Of a stretch of DNA of 64,000 nucleotides, positions 34,780-43,699 are shown one piece after another. Location: the NCBI RefSeq assembly GCF_001667505.1, contig NZ_LZHZ01000051.1:62001-126000 (forward strand), in the 5' to 3' direction. The stretch comes from Mycobacterium sp. ACS1612. GTDB lineage: Bacteria > Actinomycetota > Actinomycetes > Mycobacteriales > Mycobacteriaceae. The translations under genes were made by a program, and so were the position numbers. Below the pieces are notes generated by a model. It had not been told where the DNA came from, did no database searches, and saw only the letters and a program-made list of their open reading frames with translations. The stretch's first letter is position 1, and every line of letters starts with the position of its first letter.

Positions 34780-36284
34780 CGGGACATGACGTACTCATCG
34801 TCGGCGGAGGATCAGCGGGCGCGGTGCTCGCGAACCGACTGAGCGAGGACCCGACCAGGCGAGTCGTGTTGCTCGAGGCAGGCCCGGCTTACCGCACCGC
34901 GGAGTTTCCCGACGTCATCGCGAATGCCAACCGCGTCGGTGGCGATGCGGCGCACGATTGGGGGTATCACACCCGGGACCGGTTCGGCCTCGGGCATGAC
35001 ATCCACGCCAAACGCGGGAAGGTCATCGGCGGAAGTTCAGCGGTGAATGCCGCGGTGGCGATGCGCGCCAGGCCCTCTGATTTTGCGCGCTGGACCGCCA
35101 GCGGCATCGAAGGCTGGACGTTCGACGACGTTCTTCCGATCTTCAAGGATCTCGAGAACACCCCGACAGGTGACGACGCGTGGCACGGCCGCTCCGGACC
35201 GTTTCCGATTCGCCAGATGACACTGGATGACAACACCCCGTCGATGCAGGCATTCGTCAGCGCTGCCGAGGCCGCCGGATTGGCGCGGGTGAGCGACTTC
35301 AACGGAGCCGAGCAACACGGTGTTTCGCCCTATCCGCGAAATGTGGTGGACGGCAAGCGCATCAACACGGCCATGGCCTACCTCACCGACGATGTGCGCA
35401 GTCGCCCGAACCTGACGATCCGCGGGTACTCCGAGGTCGACCGCGTGACGTTCGCGGGTCGACGCGCGACGGGTGTGCGGTTGGTCAGCGGGGAAACGCT
35501 GACCGCGGGCCAGGTGATTCTGTCCGCCGGCGCTTTCGGTAGTCCGGCGATACTGATGCGTTCAGGCATCGGACCGTTGTCGCACCTGCGGGAGTTGGAC
35601 ATCCCCGTGCTGGTCGATGCGCCTGTGGGCGAGCGTCTCAGGGAGCACCCGTTCTATTACAACGTGTACGCGCTCAAGCCGGAGTTCAAGTCAATGGATC
35701 CGGTTGCGGGGGCGATCATCTGGACCCGATCAACCGAGGCAGCTCCTGGTGAGCTGGATCTGCACATCTCGGGCACACACATCTTCGACGCCGAGCAGAG
35801 CGAGACCGGGGGAGCGCTGGTGCTGGCTTGCTCTGTCACGCTGCCCAATTCGATAGGATCAGTTAGGCTCGCCAGTCGCGACCCGCGCGTCGCGCCGTTG
35901 ATTCGATACAACATGTTCGAAGATCCGGGTGATCTTCGGCGGATGATGGAGGCGGTGCGCATGTCGCGGCGGATAGGCAGAACGGCGCCGCTGCGTGAGG
36001 TGATCGCCTTCGAGATGACTCCCGGCAAGCACGTGGTCGACGACGCCGCGGTCGAGCAGTCGGTCATCGCAACGGTCGACGGCTATCACCATTCGACGTC
36101 GACGGCACCGATGGGCGGCGCCGATGACGCCGGCGCCGTCGTCGACGAGTCCGGCGCCGTGCGCGGCGTGACCAACCTGCACGTCGTGGACGCGTCGATC
36201 ATGCCCGACATCGTCTCGGTCGGCACGAATCTGACCACCGTCATGATCGCCGAAGCCTGCAGCAGACGCCTCGTGGGCGCCTAG
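34776..36284 (+). CDS. GMC-family FAD oxidoreductase (choline-dehydrogenase type)
   Basis: A 502-residue flavoprotein starting at GTG 34776, overlapping the hydrolase stop. FAD motif LIVGGGSAGAVLANRLSE; GMC signature 1 region RGKVIGGSSAVNAAVAMR; signature 2 region GAFGSPAILMRSGIGP. The active-site histidine is in VDGYHHSTSTAPMGG, followed by the late FAD segment DASIMPDIVSVGTNLTTVMI. It oxidises a primary or secondary alcohol; the family includes choline, alcohol and glucose-type dehydrogenases. It belongs to the choline/alcohol-dehydrogenase branch rather than the sterol-oxidase branch seen at 8.6-10.2 kb. The downstream esterase could release its alcohol substrate. Confidence 0.92.
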   Translation: MTGHDVLIVGGGSAGAVLANRLSEDPTRRVVLLEAGPAYRTAEFPDVIANANRVGGDAAHDWGYHTRDRFGLGHDIHAKRGKVIGGSSAVNAAVAMRARPSDFARWTASGIEGWTFDDVLPIFKDLENTPTGDDAWHGRSGPFPIRQMTLDDNTPSMQAFVSAAEAAGLARVSDFNGAEQHGVSPYPRNVVDGKRINTAMAYLTDDVRSRPNLTIRGYSEVDRVTFAGRRATGVRLVSGETLTAGQVILSAGAFGSPAILMRSGIGPLSHLRELDIPVLVDAPVGERLREHPFYYNVYALKPEFKSMDPVAGAIIWTRSTEAAPGELDLHISGTHIFDAEQSETGGALVLACSVTLPNSIGSVRLASRDPRVAPLIRYNMFEDPGDLRRMMEAVRMSRRIGRTAPLREVIAFEMTPGKHVVDDAAVEQSVIATVDGYHHSTSTAPMGGADDAGAVVDESGAVRGVTNLHVVDASIMPDIVSVGTNLTTVMIAEACSRRLVGA

Positions 36285-36302
36285 CCAGGTGAGGGAGCGC
36301 TA

Positions 36303-37202
36303 GTGTCCGTCATCCCGATCGACGAGGCCGACATACCCGCGGCGCGCGCTCTGCGGGCCGAGTTCGCGCGCTTCTGGTCGACCGAGCAAGGTGAGTCCCG
36401 CACTGTCTACGACAAGTTCATCGCCGCCACCCCTGTCGCCACGGGCACGACCGTGCAGACCGCGACGTCTGATGATCCCGGTCCGGGGCTCTGGGTGCGG
36501 CCTGACGGCGCATCCACGGACGCGGCCATCATGTTCGTCCACGGCGGCGGATACGGATTGGGCAGCGTGTCGGCGTATGCGGGCCTGGTCAGCCAGGTCG
36601 CCGTCCGCGCCCACGTCCCGGTGTTCGCGCTCGAGTATCCGCTGGCTCCCGAGGCTTCGTTACCAGCGGCGCTCGATCTCGCCATGGTCACGCTGGGCCG
36701 CCTGGTCGACAGCCACGACGCGGTCGCCGTGGTCGGCGACTCTGCAGGCGGCGGACTGTCGCTTGCGACTGCGGCCCGTGCGGCCACCGAAGGCCTCAAT
36801 GTAGCTGCTGTGGTGGCGTTTTCGCCGTGGACTGATCTCAGCCTCAGCGGTGCCAGTGTGCAAGAACACGCGATCGGGGATCCGCTGCTCGATCCGGCCT
36901 ACCTGCGCGCGTCGGCGGCGTCTTATCTAGGATCAGCAGCGCCGGAAGATCCGCGAGCTTCACCACTGTTCGGAACCACATCGTCTCTGCCGCCTCTACT
37001 GATACAGGTGGGCACAGACGAGATTCTGCTCGACGATTCGCGCCGATTCGCGGACGCGGTGGCGAAGTCCGGGGGCACGGTGGAACTCGAAGTGTGGCAA
37101 GGAATGCATCACGTCTTCCAACTCAACGTTGTGCAACTGACAAGCGCACGGCGAGCCCTCGACCGGGCCGCCGAATTCATCATCACGAGTTTGAGGGCAT
37201 GA
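36303..37202 (+). CDS. HSL-type alpha/beta-hydrolase (esterase)
   Basis: A 299-residue esterase, GTG start 18 bases after the GMC gene. Oxyanion motif IMFVHGGGYGLGS, serine elbow VVGDSAGGGLSLA, acid in QVGTDEILLDDS and histidine in GMHHVFQLN: all parts of the hormone-sensitive-lipase fold are present. It probably cleaves a carboxylic ester whose alcohol part is then oxidised by the preceding GMC enzyme (inference from operon order). The ATG of the cupin gene overlaps its stop. No signal peptide, so cytoplasmic. Confidence 0.88.
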   Translation: MSVIPIDEADIPAARALRAEFARFWSTEQGESRTVYDKFIAATPVATGTTVQTATSDDPGPGLWVRPDGASTDAAIMFVHGGGYGLGSVSAYAGLVSQVAVRAHVPVFALEYPLAPEASLPAALDLAMVTLGRLVDSHDAVAVVGDSAGGGLSLATAARAATEGLNVAAVVAFSPWTDLSLSGASVQEHAIGDPLLDPAYLRASAASYLGSAAPEDPRASPLFGTTSSLPPLLIQVGTDEILLDDSRRFADAVAKSGGTVELEVWQGMHHVFQLNVVQLTSARRALDRAAEFIITSLRA

Positions 37203-37651
37203 CCGAAGGGAGTCTTGTGAATCTGTCCAGACGCATCGCATCGGTGACGCTTGCGCTGTCGGCCGTCGTCGTCTCGGCCGCGACCGTTCACGCCGCGCCG
37301 CCTGCGGGCGTGCACGCGGTCGTGCTGTCGAAGCAGACCGTCGACGGCAAGGACTACATCGTCACCGAGATCACCATTGCGCCGAACGCCAGCACCGGGT
37401 GGCACACGCACCGTGGGGAGGTGTACGGCGTGATCAAGTCGGGCACCTTGACGCACTACGGGGCGGACTGCCGCCAGGACGGCGTCTATCCCCCCGGCGC
37501 CGCGATCACCGACCCCACCGGGCCGGACCACGTCCACATTGCTCGCAACGAAGGCCCCACACCGTTGGTTCTCGACGTCACCTACGTCGATCCGGCGGGT
37601 GCACCCACCTCGGACAGCGCGCCGATACCGCCGGGGTGCGACGTCAGCTGA
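37199..37651 (+). CDS. Exported cupin-domain protein
   Basis: A 150-residue protein with an N-terminal signal peptide (IASVTLALSAVVVSAATVHA) and a single cupin barrel. The cupin motif 1 has metal histidines in STGWHTHRGEVYGV and motif 2 ends near GPDHVHIARNEGPTP. Two cysteines (GADCRQDG and PPGCDVS) may form a disulfide outside the cell. ATG 37199 overlaps the esterase stop; a GTG at 37217 with better ribosome-binding context is an alternative. As the fourth gene of the isochorismatase/GMC/esterase operon, it could be a periplasmic binding or isomerising accessory. Its 3' end overlaps the convergent VOC gene by 8 bases. Confidence 0.82.
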   Translation: MTEGSLVNLSRRIASVTLALSAVVVSAATVHAAPPAGVHAVVLSKQTVDGKDYIVTEITIAPNASTGWHTHRGEVYGVIKSGTLTHYGADCRQDGVYPPGAAITDPTGPDHVHIARNEGPTPLVLDVTYVDPAGAPTSDSAPIPPGCDVS

Positions 37652-38210
37652 CCTCGAATTCGTTGCCCTGCGGGTCGACTCGCACGCCCGGATCCGCCAG
37701 GACGCTCCACCGCCAACGATTCGGTGCCACTCGATCGTCGGCGACGCGGACGAACTTCCAGATCAGGTTCTCCCAGCCGGCTGAGCCGTAGAGCCAACGT
37801 GGGGTGCCGTCGAGACCGTTGCGGATCTGCGCGCCGACCCGCGACGCCCACCACGATGCAAGCAACTCGGGGTGATCGCTGTCCGTGCACACCGCGAACG
37901 CACGGGCGGGTGGCTGCTCGTCGAGACCGGCATCAAAGAACGCGCAGAACTCGTTGCCCTCGACATCGGCGAGCGTCACCCGCTCCGGACGGTACTCGGC
38001 CAGCACCGTCGCACCGAGATCGGTGAGCAGTTCGATCGAGCGCGTGTATATATCAAGGTGCACACGGTTTTTCACGACCTTGGGACGCGTCTGCGGCCGG
38101 AACGACAACAGCGCCCGCTGCGCAGGCTGGCCCAGGGCGGCTGCCCAGAAGGCCTCGAGGACGCGCGGGTCGACCGCGTCCACGATCAACGGCCCCAATG
38201 TGGCGTTCAC
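37644..38210 (-). CDS. VOC-superfamily (glyoxalase-like) protein
   Basis: A 188-residue protein with two glyoxalase-like beta-alpha-beta modules. The first is LGPLIVDAVDPRVLEAFWAA leading to VHLDIYTRSIELLTDLGATV; the second is FAVCTDSDHPELLASWWASR ending VLADPGVRVDPQGNEFEV. The repeated strand ending in DxxGNEFC / DPQGNEFE is typical of the vicinal-oxygen-chelate fold. Metal-ligand residues are only partly evident, so it may be a binding or resistance protein rather than a dioxygenase. It starts 4 bases inside the flavin monooxygenase stop (coupled). Confidence 0.78.
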   Translation of the reverse strand: MNATLGPLIVDAVDPRVLEAFWAAALGQPAQRALLSFRPQTRPKVVKNRVHLDIYTRSIELLTDLGATVLAEYRPERVTLADVEGNEFCAFFDAGLDEQPPARAFAVCTDSDHPELLASWWASRVGAQIRNGLDGTPRWLYGSAGWENLIWKFVRVADDRVAPNRWRWSVLADPGVRVDPQGNEFEVS

Positions 38211-39379
38211 CTCGACGCCGTTTCGCGCTCACCGGGCAGCAGGAATGCCGACCGCGCCGCCACCGTCGCCAGGTGTCGGCTCATCACCACTTCGGGCACC
38301 AGCTTTGTCGCGCGGCCGACGAATCCGCTGAGCAGTGCTGGCCGCAGATTGACGATCTGCCCGATCAGCCTCGATTCCCGCACGATGGCGCGCACCCGCT
38401 TGCGACGAAACGCCACGAACCGCGAGAACGCCGCCGCGAGGTCGTCGGCACCGTCGACGAACCGGGCCAGCACCGCCGCGTCTTCCAATCCCTGGCATCC
38501 GCCCTGCCCCAGGTGCGGACGCATCGGGTGCGCGGCATCGCCGACGATCACCACCGGGCCCCTGGACCACTGCCGGGCAGGGTCGCGGTCGTAGAGGTCG
38601 TTGCGCAGCACCGAAGCCGAATCGGTCGTCGCCAGCACCTCCGGAATGGGATCGGCCCACCACCCGAATCGGGCCCTGAGATAGTCGAGTTCGCCTTGCG
38701 GGCAGGTGCCGCCTTCCGGCGCCCGCTCGGTGGCGAACCAGTAGGTGCGATCGGCGCCGAGAGGGACGAGACCGAACTCGACACCGGGCCCCAGCACTTC
38801 ACCGGCGACCTCGGGGTCGATCACACACTGGGCCACACCCCGCCACGCCGTGTATCCGACATAGCGGTCGGAAAGCGCGCCGTTGAGATGGCGTGCCACC
38901 ACGGAACGGGTGCCGTCCGCCCCGACCACTGCCGTCGCATCCACGGCGGACCCGTCGGTCAGCCTGACCCGCACACCGTCGGCAGTGGCCACGAGGTCCT
39001 GCGCGGACCGCCCGGTGTGCACGGTGCCCTCGGCCAGCGCGTCGGCGAGCACGGCGGTCAACGCGGAACGGCGGATCAAGACCAACGGTTCGCCCAGCGC
39101 CTTGACCAGACGTTCGTTGCCGGGATGACGCAACCAGGTGCCGTCGCGCCAGCGCAGCGCGCCCGCGGTCACCCGGCCACCCGCCTCCCGGACCGCGTCG
39201 CCGAGGCCGATTTCGTCAAGTGCCGCAAGCGCATTGGGCCAGATGCTGATGCCGGCGCCGGAGGAGGTGTCGATGCGTTCCTCGACGACGCTGACCTGCC
39301 GGCCGCTTCGCTGCAACGCCACCGCCGTCGCCAGTCCGGTAATGCCCGCCCCGATGATCAGGATGTGCTGCTGCGCCAT
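38207..39379 (-). CDS. FAD-dependent aromatic monooxygenase (PHBH/UbiH type)
   Basis: A 390-residue single-component flavin hydroxylase. N-terminal FAD motif ILIIGAGITGLATAVALQRS, a central DG motif VVGADGTRSVVARHL and the C-terminal GD motif VIVGDAAHPMRPHLGQGGCQ, all three diagnostic of class A flavin monooxygenases. It uses NAD(P)H and oxygen to hydroxylate an aromatic or heterocyclic ring. It is followed by a coupled VOC-family gene on the same strand, so the pair may act on one compound. Transcribed away from a small hot-dog thioesterase gene upstream, with 18 bases between. Confidence 0.9.
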   Translation of the reverse strand: MAQQHILIIGAGITGLATAVALQRSGRQVSVVEERIDTSSGAGISIWPNALAALDEIGLGDAVREAGGRVTAGALRWRDGTWLRHPGNERLVKALGEPLVLIRRSALTAVLADALAEGTVHTGRSAQDLVATADGVRVRLTDGSAVDATAVVGADGTRSVVARHLNGALSDRYVGYTAWRGVAQCVIDPEVAGEVLGPGVEFGLVPLGADRTYWFATERAPEGGTCPQGELDYLRARFGWWADPIPEVLATTDSASVLRNDLYDRDPARQWSRGPVVIVGDAAHPMRPHLGQGGCQGLEDAAVLARFVDGADDLAAAFSRFVAFRRKRVRAIVRESRLIGQIVNLRPALLSGFVGRATKLVPEVVMSRHLATVAARSAFLLPGERETASR

Positions 39380-39397
39380 CCCATCAACGTAACGCGG

Positions 39398-39928
39398 CTA
39401 CAGGTCGAAGATGAGCAGCGTGCTCGTTGCGGTCGCGACCACGGCGCCGCTGGCGTCGGTCACCACGCCCTCGGCGAAGCCGACCCGCGAACCGGACTTG
39501 ACCACCGTGCCGGTGGCGGTCAGTAGTCCGCTGTCGACCCGGACAGCCTTGAGGTAGTTCACCTTGATCTCGATCGAGGTGTAACCCTTGCCCTGCGGCA
39601 GCGTGGTGTGCACCGCGCAGCCCGTCACCGAATCCAGCAGCGTGCAGATCAAACCGCCGTGCACGGTGCCGATCGGGTTGTATGCGGATTCATCTGCGAG
39701 GCAGGTGAATACCGACCGGCCGGGCGCGACGTCGACGAGTTCGAATTGCATCAGTCCGGCGATGGGCGGCGGGGGCAGTTCGCCGTCGACCATGGCCCGT
39801 AGATAGTCGATGCCCGCCATCGACATGCCTTTGGCCGTGCTCGGCCCCGGCGAGTGCCATGTCACCCTGCGCGAGCGTTCAGGACCCCAGTACGCGCGCA
39901 GGTCGGGGTCTATGAGTTCTGCGGTCAT
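39398..39928 (-). CDS. PaaI-type hot-dog-fold acyl-CoA thioesterase
   Basis: A 176-residue hot-dog protein. The catalytic helix region is NPIGTVHGGLICTLLDSVTG, with a histidine-glycine pair preceding the central helix and a later IEIKVNYLKAVRVDSGLL strand, as in PaaI/YbgC thioesterases. It would hydrolyse acyl- or aryl-CoA. The true start is ATG 39928, overlapping the HxlR stop (ATGA), although the frame stays open far upstream within that gene. The N-terminal about 45 residues (PDLRAYWGPERSRRVTWHSP) are outside the core domain. Confidence 0.86.
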   Translation of the reverse strand: MTAELIDPDLRAYWGPERSRRVTWHSPGPSTAKGMSMAGIDYLRAMVDGELPPPPIAGLMQFELVDVAPGRSVFTCLADESAYNPIGTVHGGLICTLLDSVTGCAVHTTLPQGKGYTSIEIKVNYLKAVRVDSGLLTATGTVVKSGSRVGFAEGVVTDASGAVVATATSTLLIFDL

Positions 39929-40314
39929 CGAGAGTCCTTCAGTTTGTGGAATGCGTGGTACTTCTGCTGACGGTCGGGGTCGTCGGCCGAGACGGCGTGC
40001 GCCTTGCCCCACGTGAGCAGGGCATCCAGCACCGGAATCAGGGCATCGCCCGAGTCGGTGAGTCGGTATTCGTAGCGCGTCGGGGCGCTCTGATAGGGCG
40101 ACCGGACGACGACGCCGGCGCTCTCGAGCGCTTTGAGCCTGGCGGCGATCCGGTCGCGGGGTGCCCCCGTGCCCGCCACGATGTCGCTGAAGTGGGTTGC
40201 GCCCAACGCGATCTCCCTGACGATCAGCAACGCCCAGCGCTCGCCGACGAGTTCGAGCGCCGCGGCGATCGGACATGGCCGGCCGGGAAGTTCGCTCAGC
40301 ACCACCGTGCTCAT
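39925..40314 (-). CDS. HxlR-family transcriptional regulator
   Basis: A 129-residue winged-helix repressor. The family hallmark is an N-terminal cysteine (LPGRPCPIAAALELVGERWA), followed by ALLIVREIALGATHFSDIVA and APRDRIAARLKALESAGVVV. HxlR proteins sense aldehydes, quinones or thiol stress through this cysteine. It is divergent from a prolyl-oligopeptidase gene over a 59-base spacer with an almost ideal palindrome, and coupled to a thioesterase gene downstream. Confidence 0.9.
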   Translation of the reverse strand: MSTVVLSELPGRPCPIAAALELVGERWALLIVREIALGATHFSDIVAGTGAPRDRIAARLKALESAGVVVRSPYQSAPTRYEYRLTDSGDALIPVLDALLTWGKAHAVSADDPDRQQKYHAFHKLKDSR

Positions 40315-40332
40315 GCCGCCAGCATGCCAGCC

Positions 40333-40355
40333 GTAAGTTTGAAAGTCAAACTTAC
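40333..40355. promoter_or_regulatory. HxlR operator (23-base perfect palindrome)
   Basis: GTAAGTTTGA-AAG-TCAAACTTAC has perfect 10-base inverted arms and a 3-base centre, in the middle of the 59-base divergent spacer between the HxlR gene and the prolyl-oligopeptidase gene. Size and position suit a dimeric HxlR repressor controlling both promoters. Confidence 0.82.
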
Positions 40356-40373
40356 TGGGGGATGTGCTAACAA

Positions 40374-42347
40374 ATGGTCATGACCACACCGTTCGACGAC
40401 CTTGACGAGTTTCTTTCGCTGCCGCGTACATCGGGGTTGGCCGTGTCGCCGGACGGGTCGCGCATCGTCACGTCGATCACCGAACTGAACGACAACGGCA
40501 CCGAATTCATCACCGCGATCTGGGAACTGGATCCCAATGGCCGTAAACCGGCCCGGCGGTTGACGCGTGGCGCGAAAGGCGAGTCGTCGCCGGTCTTCAC
40601 CGCCGATGGCGATCTGCTGTTTCTCGCCGCGCGCCCCACCGAGTCCGACGACAAGCCGCCGGCATCGTTGTGGCGATTGCCTGCCGGGGGTGGTGAAGCC
40701 GTCGAGGTGTTGGCGCTGCCGGGAGGTGTCGACGGCGTGCGAACCGCGCGTGTCGCCGCCACCACGGTAGTCGCCGCGAAGCTGCTGCCGTCTGCTGAAG
40801 GCGTCGACGAGGACAAGCGGTTGCGGGCCCTGCGCAAGGACAACAAGGTGTCGGCGGTGCTGCACAGCGGCTATCCGGTGCGGTACTGGGATCACGACCT
40901 CGGACCCGACCAACCGCACCTGCTCGACGTCGACGGCTCGCGCGACCTGACGCCAGCGCCCGGTGATGCGTTGCGTGAAGCCGACTTCGCGCTCAGTCCG
41001 GACGGCAGTTACGTGGTCGCCGCCTGGCATGTCCCGGACCCGGGCGCAGCGATCCGCGGCACCCTGGTCCGTATCGACGTGGCCACGGCACAGCGCACCG
41101 TCATCGTCGACGACCCCGTCGCCGACCTGGGGTCACCCGCGATCTCCCCGGACGGCACCGCGATCGCGTTCACCAGGGAGTCGCATTCCACACCGCAGAC
41201 TGCACCGCGAATCACGCTGTGCCACATGCGGTTCGATGAACCGGTCGTCGAGATCACGGAATGGGACCGATGGCCGACATCGGTCACGTGGTCGGTCGAC
41301 GGTTCGACGCTCATCGTCACCGCCGACGACAACGGCCGCGGACCGGTGTTCGCGGTGGATCCCGCCAGCGGCGCTGTCGGCAGGCTCACCGACGACGACT
41401 ACACCTACACCGACGTACGCACCGCGCCCAACGGTGTCGTGTATGCGATGCGCAGTTCCTATGCGCGGGCCCCGCATCCAGTGCGCATCGACGCCGACGG
41501 CACCGTGACGGAATTGCCGTGCGTGGCGGCTCCCGACCTGCCAGGCACCCTGACGGAGGTGACCGCGACCGCCGACGACGGCCAGGCCGTGCGGTCGTGG
41601 CTGGCCTTGCCGCACGGCGATGGGCAGGCGCCGCTGGTGCTGTGGGTGCACGGCGGTCCGCTGGCCAGTTGGAATGCCTGGCACTGGCGCTGGAATCCAT
41701 GGCTGCTGGTGGCCAAGGGCTATGCGGTGCTGCTACCGGACCCGGCGATGTCCACCGGCTACGGCCAGGACTTCATCCAACGCGGCTGGGGGGCATGGGG
41801 TTTTGCGCCGTACACCGACCTGATGGCGGCAACGGATGCGGCGTGCGCGCATCCCAGGATCGACGCCACCCGCACCGCGGCGATGGGTGGCTCGTTCGGC
41901 GGTTACATGGCCAACTGGATCGCCGGGCACACCGACCGGTTCGACGCCATCGTCTCCCACGCCAGCCTGTGGGCGCTAGACCAGTTCGGGCCGACCACCG
42001 ACGGCGCGTACTGGTGGGCGCGTGAGATGACACCGGAGATGACGCGACGTAATTCGCCGCACCGCTTCGTCAGCGAGATTCGCACGCCGATGCTCGTCAT
42101 CCACGGCGACAAGGACTACCGGGTGCCGATCGGCGAAGCGCTGCGGTTGTGGTTCGAACTTCTCACCCAGTCCGGGCTGCCCGCCGCCGACGACGGCAGC
42201 AGCCCGCACCGGTTCCTCTACTTTCCGTCGGAGAACCACTGGGTGCTCAGCCCGCAGCACGCGAAGCTGTGGTACCAGGTGGTCACCGCATTCCTGGCTT
42301 GTCATGTGCTTGGACAGGACATCGAATTGCCGGCGGCGCTGGGGTAG
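40374..42347 (+). CDS. S9-family prolyl oligopeptidase / acylaminoacyl-peptidase
   Basis: A 657-residue serine peptidase. The N-terminal about 390 residues form a beta-propeller (SPDGSRIVTSITELND, SPDGSYVVAAWHV, SPDGTAIAFTRESH). The C-terminal alpha/beta-hydrolase domain has the oxyanion region LWVHGGPLASWNAWH, nucleophile serine in MGGSFGGYMANWIA, Asp in HGDKDYRVPIGEA and His in FPSENHWVLSPQH. It cleaves oligopeptides or N-acylated peptides in the cytosol. ATG 40374 (MVMTTP) or the next ATG at 40380 can be the start; the upstream HxlR operator suggests induction by that regulator. The next gene begins 11 bases later. Confidence 0.9.
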   Translation: MVMTTPFDDLDEFLSLPRTSGLAVSPDGSRIVTSITELNDNGTEFITAIWELDPNGRKPARRLTRGAKGESSPVFTADGDLLFLAARPTESDDKPPASLWRLPAGGGEAVEVLALPGGVDGVRTARVAATTVVAAKLLPSAEGVDEDKRLRALRKDNKVSAVLHSGYPVRYWDHDLGPDQPHLLDVDGSRDLTPAPGDALREADFALSPDGSYVVAAWHVPDPGAAIRGTLVRIDVATAQRTVIVDDPVADLGSPAISPDGTAIAFTRESHSTPQTAPRITLCHMRFDEPVVEITEWDRWPTSVTWSVDGSTLIVTADDNGRGPVFAVDPASGAVGRLTDDDYTYTDVRTAPNGVVYAMRSSYARAPHPVRIDADGTVTELPCVAAPDLPGTLTEVTATADDGQAVRSWLALPHGDGQAPLVLWVHGGPLASWNAWHWRWNPWLLVAKGYAVLLPDPAMSTGYGQDFIQRGWGAWGFAPYTDLMAATDAACAHPRIDATRTAAMGGSFGGYMANWIAGHTDRFDAIVSHASLWALDQFGPTTDGAYWWAREMTPEMTRRNSPHRFVSEIRTPMLVIHGDKDYRVPIGEALRLWFELLTQSGLPAADDGSSPHRFLYFPSENHWVLSPQHAKLWYQVVTAFLACHVLGQDIELPAALG

Positions 42348-42358
42348 CGTCGCCGTAC

Positions 42359-43615
42359 ATGGGGGCAGCGCAGCGTGAATTCGACATCGTCCTGTTCGGC
42401 GCAACCGGGTTCGTCGGCAAACTGACCGCGGAGTACCTGGCCAGGGTGGGAGGTGACGCCCGCATCGCGCTGGCGGGCCGGTCGCACGACAAATTGCTCG
42501 CGGTCAGGGACACGCTGGGGGAGAAGGCGCAGTCCTGGCCGCTGATCTCCGCGGATGCCTCGCAACCGTCGACGCTGAATGTGATGGCCGCACGGACCCA
42601 GGTGGTGGTGACCACCGTCGGGCCCTACCTGAAGTACGGGCTGCCGTTGGTCGCCGCATGCGCCGCCGCCGGCACCGACTACGCCGACCTGACCGGGGAA
42701 GCGCTCTTCATCCGGGAAAGCATCGACCTGCATCACAAGCAGGCCATCGACACCGGCGCCCGGATCGTGCACTCGTGTGGTTTCGATTCCATCCCTTCGG
42801 ATCTCACTGTCTTCGCGTTGTACCGGCGCGCCGCCGAAGACGACGCGGGTCAGTTGACCGACACCAACATGGTGGTGCGCTCGTTCGCGGGCGGGGTGTC
42901 CGGCAGCACCGTCGCGTCGATGATCGAACTGATGCGCGCGGCGTCCTCCGATCCGGAGGCGCGACGGTTGATGACCGACCCGTACACGCTGACCCCTGAC
43001 CGTAGCGCGGAACCGGAACGCGGCGCGCAGCCCGACGCGCGCTGGCGGCGCGGCAGGGAGATCGCGCCCGAACTGGACGGCTACTGGACCGGGGCGTTCG
43101 CGATGGCCGTCGCCAACACCCGAATTGTTCGGCGCTCCAACGCATTACTGGGCTATGCGTACGGCAGGCGGTTCGAGTACGCGGAGCAGATGAGCCTCGG
43201 CAAGTCGATCGCCGCGCCCGTGGCCGCCGCGATGGCCACCGTAGGCAACACCGCGACCATGGCGCTGGGCGGACGCTACTTCAACAAGGTGCCCAATCGG
43301 GTGATCGAACGGATCGCCCCGAAACCGGGCACCGGCCCCAGCGAACGCACGCGCGAACAGGGTCACTACACGGTCGAGACCTACACGACGACAACGACTG
43401 GCGCGCGCTACCGGTCGGTCATGTCGCAGCGGGGCGACCCCGGCTACAAGGCCACGTCGGTGTTGCTGGGGGAGAGCGGATTGGCGCTCGCGCTGGACCG
43501 CGACCGGCTCTCGGAACTGCGTGGTGTGCTGACCCCGGCCGCCGCGATGGGCGGCGCGCTGCTGGCGCGATTCCCCGGCGCCGGAGTGTCGTTGGAGACC
43601 ACCCGGCTGAATTGA
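42359..43615 (+). CDS. Saccharopine dehydrogenase-like NAD(P)-binding protein (Rv2449c-like)
   Basis: A 418-residue protein with an N-terminal Rossmann motif DIVLFGATGFVGKLTAEYLA followed by RIALAGRSHDKL and VVTTVGPYLKYGLPLVAACA. HSCGFDSIPSDLTVFALYR is the conserved central region. This is the family of mycobacterial saccharopine-reductase-like proteins that includes trans-acting enoyl reductases of polyketide lipid synthesis (Rv2953) and the paralogue Rv2449c. Its place just before the valS block matches Rv2449c, which is about the same length. It may reduce a lipid or polyketide intermediate. ATG 42359 is the natural start; the frame continues upstream only within the peptidase gene. Confidence 0.86.
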   Translation: MGAAQREFDIVLFGATGFVGKLTAEYLARVGGDARIALAGRSHDKLLAVRDTLGEKAQSWPLISADASQPSTLNVMAARTQVVVTTVGPYLKYGLPLVAACAAAGTDYADLTGEALFIRESIDLHHKQAIDTGARIVHSCGFDSIPSDLTVFALYRRAAEDDAGQLTDTNMVVRSFAGGVSGSTVASMIELMRAASSDPEARRLMTDPYTLTPDRSAEPERGAQPDARWRRGREIAPELDGYWTGAFAMAVANTRIVRRSNALLGYAYGRRFEYAEQMSLGKSIAAPVAAAMATVGNTATMALGGRYFNKVPNRVIERIAPKPGTGPSERTREQGHYTVETYTTTTTGARYRSVMSQRGDPGYKATSVLLGESGLALALDRDRLSELRGVLTPAAAMGGALLARFPGAGVSLETTRLN

Positions 43616-43699
43616 TCGGCTCGCGCAGAATGCCTGTGAGTCAAGATCACACCGACTAGTGTCGGCACCGCGACTTTCAACGACGAAGGCGGACATGTG

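Noticed and set aside
39929..40276. N-terminal extension of the thioesterase frame
   Set aside because: This stretch is the HxlR gene in another frame; the thioesterase starts at ATG 39928.
42149..42358. N-terminal extension of the saccharopine-dehydrogenase-like frame
   Set aside because: It lies inside the peptidase gene and is Arg-rich without family similarity; ATG 42359 is the natural start.
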